DNA from: a bacterium
GTDB lineage: Bacteria; Ratteibacteria; UBA8468; B48-G9; JAFGKM01
DNA: 25,346 nucleotides
Reading direction: 5' to 3'
Assembly (NCBI GenBank): GCA_023230585.1
Contig: JALNXB010000029.1
Location: forward strand, 1 to 25,346
Shown: piece after piece, positions 1 to 7,004 of the stretch
Position numbering within the stretch: the stretch's first letter is position 1
Layout of the letters: each line of letters opens with the position of its first letter
Program-made: the position numbers and the translations under genes
The notes under the pieces: generated by a model
The model's database searches: none
The model's input: only the letters and a program-made list of their open reading frames with translations
Told to the model about the DNA's origin: nothing

Positions 1-296
1 CCCCCCATTCCGTCTTTTGTAATTTATCTTGCGAGCTTTACCCGCCGAAGCCTTGGCGTAGGAGGGGTTTCTTAACGTGGCAATCTCGCCGAAGGCGGAA
101 AAGGAATGGGAATAAACAATAGTGTATAGGATAAAAACGAGGATTGCCGCAGTCACACAAAGCGTTCCTTCGCAACGACAAAAAGCGTCGGTTTGCACCT
201 CGTAATTCGTTCCTAAACACATACTTTTTTAACGAAAAAAACAAAGGTAAGGTTAAAAGAGAAGCGTATGGGGTGTCTACTCACTCTTACTCTTCT
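1..296 (-). repeat. Composite palindromic intergenic repeat, copy A (inverted)
   Basis: No credible gene lies here. Read on the minus strand, the stretch carries the same blocks as the copies near 12.1, 22.6 and 25.1 kb: a tgagtag..accccatacgcttc block (about 257-288), a diverged cattgcgagg-like hairpin block, ccgccttcggcgagattgccacg (about 81-105) and gacggaatgggggg at the window edge. Between the last two an extra segment rich in ctacgccaaggcttcggcggg is inserted, and a relative of it recurs near 24.98-25.02 kb. Short ORFs in this stretch are artefacts of the repeat. The copy ends almost exactly where the toxin gene stops. Confidence 0.8.
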
Positions 297-707
297 TTAG
301 ACAAAACTAAAAAACTCCTTAAGAGACACTATTCTAATATTTTCAATTTTTTTTAACTCAAGAATATGTTTGTCGCCACTAATAATAAAATCGGCTTTTC
401 CTTCCAAAGCAAGAGAAAGAAACTTATTATCAGAAAGGTCGTTTTTAATTATAGATATTTTTCTTTTTACTATTAAAGGAAAGATATAAGGCAGGAGCAC
501 TTCTTCTGTAATATACTTAATTTGAATTTCTGTTAGTCCAAATTTTGGATAATTCAACGCCCTTAAGTATTCTTCTAAAACTTGCTTTGACATCAACAGT
601 TGAATATAGTTTTTCTGCCATAAAGAGACCAATCTGTTGGCTTCTCCACTAAAAAGAGTTGCAGAAATAAATATATTTGTATCAATTACAACTTTTAATT
701 TAGGCAT
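297..707 (-). CDS. PIN-domain toxin (putative RNase) of an AbrB/PIN toxin-antitoxin pair
   Basis: The protein has 136 residues and looks like a PIN-domain ribonuclease of the 'putative toxin, PIN family' type. The family uses a cluster of acidic residues to hold Mg2+ and cut RNA. Visible signs are the N-terminal VVIDTNIFISA strand with the first catalytic Asp, a central Glu (VLEEYL), and the C-terminal DLSDNKFLSLAL...ADFIISGDKHIL segment carrying the remaining acidic residues. I chose the ATG at 707: it overlaps the antitoxin stop by one base (TAATG) and has a GGAG site just upstream. An in-frame upstream ATG at 725 would run 18 bases into the antitoxin gene. The pair is translationally coupled, which is typical for toxin-antitoxin operons. 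The RNA target is unknown. Confidence 0.85.
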   Translation of the reverse strand: MPKLKVVIDTNIFISATLFSGEANRLVSLWQKNYIQLLMSKQVLEEYLRALNYPKFGLTEIQIKYITEEVLLPYIFPLIVKRKISIIKNDLSDNKFLSLALEGKADFIISGDKHILELKKIENIRIVSLKEFFSFV

Positions 708-937
708 TATTTTCTCCGTGCCCAAGAAATAGCATCATCTATATCTTTTTCTGTCATTCCCAAAGAAGAGATGTTTTCTCTAATCTGTGATAAAGAAACT
801 GAAGGTTTAATTTCTACAGGTTTTAGAATTATCCTATCCTTTTCTACCTCAATATAAAAGTATTCCACATCACCGAATTTTTCGACAATTTTTTTAGGCA
901 GGGTAATCTGGTTCTTATAAGTCCGTTTACACAACAT
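707..937 (-). CDS. AbrB/SpoVT-type antitoxin, partner of the PIN toxin
   Basis: The protein has 76 residues. The N-terminal half (RTYKNQITLPKKIVEKFG...DRIILKPV) is a SpoVT/AbrB swapped-hairpin DNA-binding domain, as in MazE-like and VapB-like antitoxins. The C-terminal part (SVSLSQIRENISSLGMTEKDIDDAISWARRK) is the kind of helical tail that normally wraps the toxin. The start at 937 is preferred over the ATG at 952 because a near-perfect GGAGGTGAT lies five bases before it and the upstream ATG overlaps that site. Antitoxins of this type usually repress their own promoter, and here the promoter sits directly against the ribosome site. Family call is confident; exact subtype (VapB versus other AbrB) is not. 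Confidence 0.82.
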   Translation of the reverse strand: MLCKRTYKNQITLPKKIVEKFGDVEYFYIEVEKDRIILKPVEIKPSVSLSQIRENISSLGMTEKDIDDAISWARRK

Positions 938-958
938 TTGTATCACCTCCATAATATC

Positions 959-986
959 ATTATACCCTTAAGTAATGTAGTAGCAA
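959..986 (-). promoter_or_regulatory. Sigma70-type promoter of the AbrB/PIN operon
   Basis: On the minus strand a TTGCTA box (986-981) and a perfect TATAAT box (964-959) are 16 bases apart. Transcription would start near 952, leaving a leader of about 15 bases made up almost entirely of the GGAGGTGAT ribosome site. Autoregulation by the antitoxin is likely from family behaviour, but I cannot define an operator. Confidence 0.65.
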
Positions 987-1028
987 AGTAATGAAACAAG
1001 GAAATAAGATAAAAGATAAGTTTATTCT

Positions 1029-1048
1029 GAGTACCCCTCGGGGTGCTC
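1029..1048. repeat. Small palindrome (gagtacccc family)
   Basis: GAGTACCCC-TC-GGGGTGCTC folds into a nine-pair stem with one G-T wobble and a two-base loop. It lies between the diverging toxin-antitoxin and rmuC promoters. The gagtacccc half recurs near 6843 and 8320 ahead of the Gfo/Idh genes, so it is probably a short dispersed repeat rather than a terminator. No T-run follows on either strand. Confidence 0.5.
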
Positions 1049-1110
1049 GTGATAATCACTCCTCGCAAAAATAGATTATTGGAAAATGGTTCCAATTTTA
1101 CTGTGCAAAT

Positions 1111-1139
1111 TTGGAAAAAGAGCAAAATTGCTATAAAAT
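1111..1139 (+). promoter_or_regulatory. Sigma70-type promoter of rmuC
   Basis: TTGGAA (1111-1116) and TAAAAT (1134-1139) are separated by 17 bases and lie about 55 bases before the rmuC start. Confidence 0.5.
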
Positions 1140-1193
1140 ATAGTAAGAAAACTACTATTCATTAAAATCAATCTTATTATTAGGAGGGTCTCA

Positions 1194-2672
1194 ATGGTTA
1201 CCCTAATCATCCTTTCGTTTTTAACAATTATTCTTTTAATTATTAATCTATATTTACTTATTAAAAAGACAGATAACTCAGAATACTCATCCTTTTTGAC
1301 TGAAATAGACAAAGAAATAAAAAAAATTGAACCTTTTTTAAAAGACGAGTTTTCACGAAACAGAGAGGAGAACCAAAAAGCAGGACGTGAGATGAGAGAA
1401 GAACTGAACAACTCTTTAGGGCAACAGAGCGGAACCCTAACAAAAATTATTTCCGAATTATCTAATAGCCAGAGAAACCAGTTCGATTCTTTCGCTAACC
1501 AGATATCTGCTCTATCTAAAAACAACGAAGAAAAAATTAGTACTATGAAACTCTCTATGGAAGAAGGGTTAAAAACATTATTAGAAGATAACACCAACTC
1601 ATTAAGATACCAGAGCGAAACTCTCACTAAAATCATTTCCGAACTATCTAATACTCAGAGAAACCAGTTCGACTCGTTCGCTAACCAGATTTCTGCTCTA
1701 TCTAAAAACAATGAAGAAAAAATTGAAAAAGTCAGAGAGGCAGTAGAGTTACGTTTGAAAACATTACAAGAAGAAAACTCTAAAAAACTTGAAGAGATGA
1801 GAGCCACCGTTGATGAAAAACTTCAATCTACCCTTGAAAAACGGTTAACAGAATCCTTTAATCAGGTAAGCGATAGGTTAAAACAAGTACATGAAGGGCT
1901 CGGTGAAATGAAAACTCTTGCTACAGGAGTAGGCGATCTTAAAAAAGTTCTTTCGAACGTCAAAACACGCGGTATGTTAGGAGAAATTCAACTTGGAAGT
2001 ATTCTCGAAAATATACTTTCTCCGGAACAATATGAAACAAATGTGTGCACAAGAGAGGGTTCTCAACAGAATGTTGAATTTGCAATAAAACTTCCAGGCA
2101 AAGATTCAGAAGGAACTGTCTACCTCCCCATAGATTCTAAATTTCCTATTGGGAGCTACCAACAACTTCTTGATGCGTACGAAACAAGCGATAGAGAAAA
2201 AATATCAAAGGCACAGAAAGATTTAGAGGGTGTAATAAAAAATTCTGCAAAAGAAATAAACACTAAATATATCAATCCACCCAAAACAACAGATTTCGGT
2301 ATACTTTTTCTTCCATTTGAGGGGTTATATGCTGAAGTAGTTAAACAACCTAACCTTATTGAAACTTTGCAGAAAGAATATAAAATAATTATCTCTGGAC
2401 CTACCACTCTCGCAGCGTTTTTAAATAGTTTATATATGGGATTTAGAACTCTTGCAATACAAAAACGAACAAGCGAAGTATGGAATATTCTTGCGTCTGT
2501 CAAGAAAGAGTTTGATACTTTTGGAGATGTTTTAAAAAAGGCACAAAACAAAATAAGATTAGCAGGTGAAGAGATAGACCAACTTGTTGGAGTAAGAACA
2601 AGAAAGATACAATCAAAACTTAAAAATGTTGAAGAACTCCCTTCAAATGAACCAGAAAACAGTCCCGATTAA
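1194..2672 (+). CDS. rmuC: RmuC-family DNA recombination/limitation protein
   Basis: The 492-residue protein has an N-terminal membrane helix (about residues 3-23), a long coiled coil (about 30-240) and a C-terminal RmuC domain (about 245-460). The domain is recognised by RGMLGEIQLGSIL, PIDSKFPIGSY and TTDFGILFLPFEGLYAE, the nuclease-like fold of the family. RmuC homologues are linked to limiting inversions and rearrangements at short inverted repeats; the biochemical activity is not fully settled. AGGAGG precedes the ATG. Oddity: the coiled coil contains a near-identical 38-residue duplication (residues 78-115 and 140-177), listed separately. The gene appears to be transcribed alone. Confidence 0.92.
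   Translation: MVTLIILSFLTIILLIINLYLLIKKTDNSEYSSFLTEIDKEIKKIEPFLKDEFSRNREENQKAGREMREELNNSLGQQSGTLTKIISELSNSQRNQFDSFANQISALSKNNEEKISTMKLSMEEGLKTLLEDNTNSLRYQSETLTKIISELSNTQRNQFDSFANQISALSKNNEEKIEKVREAVELRLKTLQEENSKKLEEMRATVDEKLQSTLEKRLTESFNQVSDRLKQVHEGLGEMKTLATGVGDLKKVLSNVKTRGMLGEIQLGSILENILSPEQYETNVCTREGSQQNVEFAIKLPGKDSEGTVYLPIDSKFPIGSYQQLLDAYETSDREKISKAQKDLEGVIKNSAKEINTKYINPPKTTDFGILFLPFEGLYAEVVKQPNLIETLQKEYKIIISGPTTLAAFLNSLYMGFRTLAIQKRTSEVWNILASVKKEFDTFGDVLKKAQNKIRLAGEEIDQLVGVRTRKIQSKLKNVEELPSNEPENSPD
1425..1724 (+). repeat. Internal duplication within rmuC
   Basis: Bases 1425-1538 and 1611-1724 encode 38-residue units (QSxTLTKIISELSNxQRNQF...ALSKNNEEKI) that differ at only two residues. 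The DNA copies are also close, with mostly third-position changes. The repeat period is 62 residues (186 bases). The unit lies wholly in the coiled-coil stalk, so gain or loss of a copy would change stalk length without touching the RmuC domain. Confidence 0.9.
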
Positions 2673-2713
2673 AACCTACAAAAATCAAATTTAAAAGAAA
2701 AATAAGTGAAGTC

Positions 2714-2742
2714 TTGACAATACAAGTATTTCTGGTTATTTT
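2714..2742 (+). promoter_or_regulatory. Candidate promoter of the small cysteine-rich gene
   Basis: A perfect TTGACA (2714-2719) is followed after 17 bases by TATTTT (2737-2742). TATTAT and TATAAA also lie just downstream, so the exact -10 is uncertain. The box is about 40 bases before the start codon. Confidence 0.5.
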
Positions 2743-2779
2743 ATTATAAATTAAATTTTAACATTTTTAAGGAGCACTA

Positions 2780-2977
2780 ATGTACGGAAAAGATTATTTA
2801 TGTGATAAATGTGGCGATATATTGATGAAATGTCTTGCCTGTGGTGACGTTTTTTGTCCTATCTGCGATGGAAACTCAGAACCCGATAACTGTCCCATCT
2901 GCGACTCAGATGAGATAGTAACTGCAGACATAGAAGACCTTCTATTTGAAGAAGATGAAGACGAGGAAGACGAATAA
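2780..2977 (+). CDS. Small eight-cysteine (zinc-ribbon-like) protein with acidic tail
   Basis: The protein has 65 residues. It carries four CxxC pairs (Cys 8/11, 18/21, 26/29, 38/41), enough for two structural zinc sites. The tail from about residue 50 is made almost entirely of Asp and Glu. AAGGAG precedes the ATG, a promoter-like TTGACA lies upstream and a hairpin follows, so it looks like a real monocistronic gene. I do not recognise a named family. Tandem CPIC-type knuckles occur in zinc-ribbon proteins that bind nucleic acid or act as adaptors, and the acidic tail might contact a basic partner. Function unknown. Confidence 0.7.
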   Translation: MYGKDYLCDKCGDILMKCLACGDVFCPICDGNSEPDNCPICDSDEIVTADIEDLLFEEDEDEEDE

Positions 2978-2997
2978 TTGTTTTTAGCCTAAAATAG

Positions 2998-3069
2998 CAA
3001 ACCAATCCTTTTTTTATCACTATCATTCAATATTGCAAAAATAGACAACGATAATAAAGGATTGGTTTG
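2998..3069. terminator. Long hairpin between convergent genes, probable bidirectional terminator
   Basis: A perfect 14-base inverted repeat (caaaccaatccttt at 2998-3011 and its complement at 3056-3069) can be extended by a few more imperfect pairs (attached ttttatc / gataat), enclosing about 30-40 bases. It lies between the 2780 gene and the end of the GH3 gene, which point at each other. A T-run sits inside the left arm rather than after the stem, so it is not a textbook intrinsic terminator. Confidence 0.55.
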
Positions 3070-3104
3070 TTACAAAAATTCCTTAACTGATAAACTAAAG
3101 AAAT

Positions 3105-5408
3105 TTATTCTACCACGAAGGTCTTTTTTAAGTTTCCAACCATTACTTCAAACTCGCCAGGTTCAACCATCCATTCCATTTGAAGGTTTACAAAAGCAAG
3201 GTCCTCTGGTTTTAATGTGAACACAACATTACGTTCTTCATTAGGTTTCAACCAGACTTTTTCGAACCTTCTTAACTGCTTTATTGGGGTTTCCATACTG
3301 CTATATATATCATTTATATATAGTTGAACAACTTCTGCACCTTCTCTTTTACCTGTATTTTTTACCTTAACAGAAACTGTAACTTCACCTGCAGGTAATA
3401 TTTTTTTAGGTGTTATTTTTAATTCAGAGTATTTAAATGTGGTATAACTAAGCCCATATCCAAATTCAAACAACGGTTCTGCTGCACTTAAAAGATAGTC
3501 CATCCCTAATTTTTCAGGTGAACCACGTCTCTTATAACTACCTCTTGCTGAAGGTTTATGGTTATAAAAAACTGGTAGGTGACCTGTTGAACGAGGTAAA
3601 CTTACAGGTAGTTTTCCACTTGGGTTAACATCGCCCCATAGAATATCTGCGATAGCGTTCCCTTGCTCTTCTCCTGCAAACCAGGTTTCAAGAATAGCAG
3701 GTACATTTTCGGCTATCCAAGGAATAGCAAGGCTTCGACCGTTCACAAGAACAACTACTACCGGTTTTCCTGTTGCAACAATTTTTTTAACCAACTCTTC
3801 CTGAACTCCTGCCAATTCTACAAAGTGCATATCTCTACCCTCATTACATATTTCTTTTGCTTCTCCTATAAACAAAACAGACACATCAGATTTTTCTGCG
3901 AGAGCCACTGCTTCAGCAAAGCCAGAATCGTCTTTTTTCCATAAATCACAACCCTTAGCATACTCTACTTTTACTCCTTTTGGGGCTCTTTTTTTAATTC
4001 CATCAAGAGGGCTTAAAATGTTTTTATGAGCAACGCAGTAATCTCCAAGTTGAGCTTCTGTTGCGTTTGGTCCAATAACAGCAATAGATTTGATATCTTT
4101 TCCGAAAGGAAGAATATTGCCTTCATTTTTTAACAAAATAATAGATTCTTGAGCAACTTTTCGAGCAAAATTTTTATGTTCAACACAATTTCTAATCTTT
4201 TTAGTCTTCTGTAAATCTCCATAAGGGTTTTCAAATAGACCAAGAATAAACTTTAACCTCAACACACGTCTTACTGCTTCATCTACATATTTAACATCAA
4301 CCTTGCCTTCTTTCACCATTTTAACCAATTTAAAACCATAGGATTTTACAGGAGCATCAACGTCCATACCAGCTTCTAATGCCATTTTACCTGTCTCCTC
4401 AAGGGTTCCTGCTACAAAATGGCGTGTCATCAACATCTCCACCGAACCCCAATCCGAAAAAGTGTATCCCTTAAACCCCCATTCGTGACGTAAAACTTTT
4501 GTAAGATACTCATAGTGACAAGCAAGCGGTACTCCATCTATTTCGTGGTATGCTGGCATAACAGAAAGAACACCAGCTTCCTTTACTGCAGCTTCAAATG
4601 GCCGTAAAAACATTTGTTTCATCTCTCTTGAACCAACACTAACAGGTCCGTGGTTTAGCCCTCCTTCTGGACTACCGTGGGCAACATAATGTTTTGCAGT
4701 AGCAGCGCAATGCTCTCGACCTAAAAGTGGCTCTTTTCCTTGTACTCCTTTAATATATTTAACACCCATCCTTTCAACAAGATATGGGTCTTCTCCGTAG
4801 GTTTCCTGCATTCTGCTCCACCGAGGTTCACGAGCAAGTTCTAAAACAGGAGAGAATAGTTGAGCAGCACCAGCCGCCCGAGCCTCTTTTGCGACTATTT
4901 CTCCCATCTTTTTTATTAGAGCAGTATCCCACGAACTTGCAACAGATATAGCGTGAGGAAATACAGTTGCTTCGGGTGCCCAATGTCCGTGAACACCTTC
5001 AGTTGTAACTAAAGCAGGAATCCCTAACCGTGTATTATTTAAAATATATTCTTGTGCTTCATTTACCATATTTATATAACCTTCGATGTTATCTTCAGGG
5101 TTTTCGTAAGAATGATAAACATAGTTTTGAAGGACACCGGTACCCAAATTATCTATTACTTCCTGCATTTTTTCTGGTGAAAACTTATATTTGTTTGTTT
5201 TAGCAACATTTTTTTTAGATGAAGCACCTCCAACATTTGGATCAGCGCCATAATCTCCATCGCCAATAACAATATCCCCAAAATAAGAACCACCTGTCTG
5301 ATCGACTTTTTCTTCTAAAGTCATTTCTGCTAATAGTAATTCCACTCTTTGTTCTACAGTCTTTTTAGTATCTAACCAAACTTTGCAAATATCTTTTTTC
5401 TTGCTCAT
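3105..5408 (-). CDS. Glycoside hydrolase family 3 beta-glycosidase
   Basis: The 767-residue enzyme has the full GH3 layout: an N-terminal barrel (about 20-390) with EPRWSRMQETYGEDPYL and the nucleophile motif FSDW (Asp 319), an alpha/beta sandwich domain (about 415-650) with the likely acid/base Glu 523 in NEGRD, and a C-terminal fibronectin-III-like domain (about 660-767). GH3 enzymes of this build remove terminal beta-linked glucose or xylose. The exact sugar cannot be read from the sequence. There is no signal peptide, so it should act in the cytoplasm on imported oligosaccharides. AAGGAG precedes the ATG and the gene has its own promoter (5454-5482). It is divergent from the M19-like gene. 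Confidence 0.93.
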   Translation of the reverse strand: MSKKKDICKVWLDTKKTVEQRVELLLAEMTLEEKVDQTGGSYFGDIVIGDGDYGADPNVGGASSKKNVAKTNKYKFSPEKMQEVIDNLGTGVLQNYVYHSYENPEDNIEGYINMVNEAQEYILNNTRLGIPALVTTEGVHGHWAPEATVFPHAISVASSWDTALIKKMGEIVAKEARAAGAAQLFSPVLELAREPRWSRMQETYGEDPYLVERMGVKYIKGVQGKEPLLGREHCAATAKHYVAHGSPEGGLNHGPVSVGSREMKQMFLRPFEAAVKEAGVLSVMPAYHEIDGVPLACHYEYLTKVLRHEWGFKGYTFSDWGSVEMLMTRHFVAGTLEETGKMALEAGMDVDAPVKSYGFKLVKMVKEGKVDVKYVDEAVRRVLRLKFILGLFENPYGDLQKTKKIRNCVEHKNFARKVAQESIILLKNEGNILPFGKDIKSIAVIGPNATEAQLGDYCVAHKNILSPLDGIKKRAPKGVKVEYAKGCDLWKKDDSGFAEAVALAEKSDVSVLFIGEAKEICNEGRDMHFVELAGVQEELVKKIVATGKPVVVVLVNGRSLAIPWIAENVPAILETWFAGEEQGNAIADILWGDVNPSGKLPVSLPRSTGHLPVFYNHKPSARGSYKRRGSPEKLGMDYLLSAAEPLFEFGYGLSYTTFKYSELKITPKKILPAGEVTVSVKVKNTGKREGAEVVQLYINDIYSSMETPIKQLRRFEKVWLKPNEERNVVFTLKPEDLAFVNLQMEWMVEPGEFEVMVGNLKKTFVVE

Positions 5409-5427
5409 TTGTTCTCTCCTTAAAATA

Positions 5428-5436
5428 TGGTATAAT
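5428..5436 (+). promoter_or_regulatory. Extended -10 promoter of the M19-like gene
   Basis: TGGTATAAT is a perfect extended -10 element; a weak TTGTTC lies 16 bases before its TATAAT. Transcription would start near 5443 and leave a leader of about 75 bases. A second TATAAT is at 5453-5458 but has no -35. The footprint overlaps the opposing GH3 promoter. Confidence 0.5.
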
Positions 5437-5453
5437 TAAAAAAATCTATCCAT

Positions 5454-5482
5454 ATAATATACAAAAAAACTAAAAAAGTCAA
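5454..5482 (-). promoter_or_regulatory. Sigma70-type promoter of the GH3 gene
   Basis: On the minus strand TTGACT (5482-5477) and TATTAT (5459-5454) are 17 bases apart, each one base from consensus. Transcription would begin near 5447, within a few bases of the start predicted for the opposite gene, so the two promoters probably cannot be occupied at once. Confidence 0.55.
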
Positions 5483-5517
5483 AACTTAACACCTAAACTT
5501 ATGTAAAAGGAGGCAAA

Positions 5518-6771
5518 ATGGAGGTAAAAGTAAATCAGTTAGAATGGAATGCAGCCCTGGCAGCGTTGAAACCTACCAAAAGGGACCTGGAATATGGTTT
5601 GCAATTACATAAAGAATCTATTGTTTGCGAACCGTATGGTTTTACTCCGGGAGCAACGTATGTACCAGCAAAAGATTTACAAGAGATGCTCGATAAAAAA
5701 CCCTCAGCTTGGGAGGTGCATAAATATATACAGGAAACACGTCCTGTAAGTTGTATACTTGACCAACACCTCTGGGACCAGTATAAACTTGCTCTTGACC
5801 AGACAGGGATAACCTGCACTTTCCAGAACGCTGGTGAAGAAACCCAAGACCCTTTATGTATTTTGGAAAGATTAGCAAGGTTCACTCTTATTACTGATAT
5901 GAAACAAGATTTTGTTTTTAAAGCAGTCACTCCTGACGATATAGTTAAAGCAAAAAAGGAGAATAAACATTGTCTCTACTTCACTTCAAATGGAGTTCCT
6001 TTATTACAAAGATGGGAATCTGCAGAAGAAGAGTTACACTTACTCAAACTGTTTTTTATGCTCGGAATAAGAATGATGCACCTAACTTATAACCGCAGAA
6101 ATATGCTTGGCGACGGGTGTGCGGAACTTGCCAACGGCGGATTAAGCGATTTTGGAGAACTAGCAATAAAAGAGATGAACAGAGTGGGAATAATAGTTGA
6201 TATAGCCCACACTGGTTGGCAGACCTGTTTGGACGCAATCAAAGTCTCATCCAAACCTGTTGTAGCAAGCCACTCAGTATGCCACGAACTTAACCATAAC
6301 CATTACCGTTCTAAAAATGATGAAATAATAAAAGGTATAGCAGACAGTGGTGGATTTATGGGAATATGTAGCCTTCAAAAATTTATTGGTGGCAACGGCG
6401 GTATTCAAGATTTTATTAACCATATAGATTATGTTGCTAAAAAATTTGGAGCCGACTATGTTGCAATTGCAACTGATAGAGGGTATAGTTGCAGCCTTAG
6501 AGAAGGTCAGTTAGACAATCTGCCTAAAGCACCTCATAAAAAACCTATCTGGGAAAAACTTCATAGAGAAAAAGAGTTTACTCCTGAACAACTTGCTACA
6601 TTTGAAAAAAATCTACCTGAACTCGCTTGGACAAACTGGCCTCTATACACAGTTGCTCTTGTTCAGAGAGGTTATTCTGATTCTGATATACGAAAAATTC
6701 TTGGTGAAAACGTTATAAGGGTTGCAAGAGAAGCATTAAAAGATACAGTTTATATACCTAAAACTGTTTAA
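5518..6771 (+). CDS. Divergent M19 (renal dipeptidase) family protein lacking several metal ligands
   Basis: The protein has 417 residues with a clear M19 core: LGIRMMHLTYNRRN, GGLSDFGELAIKEMNRVG, DIAHTG (His 231), ASHS (His 252), Arg 264 and an ATD (Asp 320) where the family has its GxDFDG aspartate. In active dipeptidases two zincs are held by an N-terminal HxD, a Glu in an EGG motif and the two later His. Here the HxD position reads CEPYGF (residues 37-42) and the EGG position reads SNG (157-159). Only the two His remain. It may bind one metal or none, so dipeptidase activity is doubtful. AAGGAGG precedes the ATG. No signal peptide is visible. Its neighbours process sugars, which suggests a glycoconjugate or amide substrate, but this is inference. 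Confidence 0.8.
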   Translation: MEVKVNQLEWNAALAALKPTKRDLEYGLQLHKESIVCEPYGFTPGATYVPAKDLQEMLDKKPSAWEVHKYIQETRPVSCILDQHLWDQYKLALDQTGITCTFQNAGEETQDPLCILERLARFTLITDMKQDFVFKAVTPDDIVKAKKENKHCLYFTSNGVPLLQRWESAEEELHLLKLFFMLGIRMMHLTYNRRNMLGDGCAELANGGLSDFGELAIKEMNRVGIIVDIAHTGWQTCLDAIKVSSKPVVASHSVCHELNHNHYRSKNDEIIKGIADSGGFMGICSLQKFIGGNGGIQDFINHIDYVAKKFGADYVAIATDRGYSCSLREGQLDNLPKAPHKKPIWEKLHREKEFTPEQLATFEKNLPELAWTNWPLYTVALVQRGYSDSDIRKILGENVIRVAREALKDTVYIPKTV

Positions 6772-7004
6772 TAACGCTCCTCGTAACGACAAGGGCGAAA
6801 AGGGATGCGCCCCCTTTTGCCTTCTACCCTTGGGACTTGTTTGAGTACCCCCAAGGGAGGAGAGTAAAATTTAAGTGAAATTGCATCTCGTTTTTACAAC
6901 TTCTCCAAAGGTGACAAAGTAAAGGATAAAGAAAAGAGGTAAGACAAGCACAAAAGGTCACATAACCAAATTCAGCAGAAGTCAGTTGAAACAAAGGAGA
7001 AAAA

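Noticed and set aside
38..356. Short ORFs of 68 and 70 codons at the left end
   Set aside because: They lie across the repeat copy on opposite strands, have no ribosome site and read repeat blocks as protein.
1076..1636. 186-codon minus-strand ORF opposite rmuC
   Set aside because: It is the antisense of the rmuC coiled coil, with the hydrophobic and Ser-rich composition expected of such a shadow, and has no family motif.
6790..6822. Terminator after the M19-like gene (aagggcgaaaaggg..ccccttttgcctt)
   Set aside because: The stem is imperfect with bulges and has no T-run after it; it looks more like a repeat remnant.
6850..7000. Possible leader peptide starting at a GTG in the region ahead of both Gfo/Idh genes
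   Set aside because: Copy 1 would give 15 codons, but copy 2 has an early stop in the same frame, so the reading frame is not conserved. The sequence similarity is explained by the duplication.
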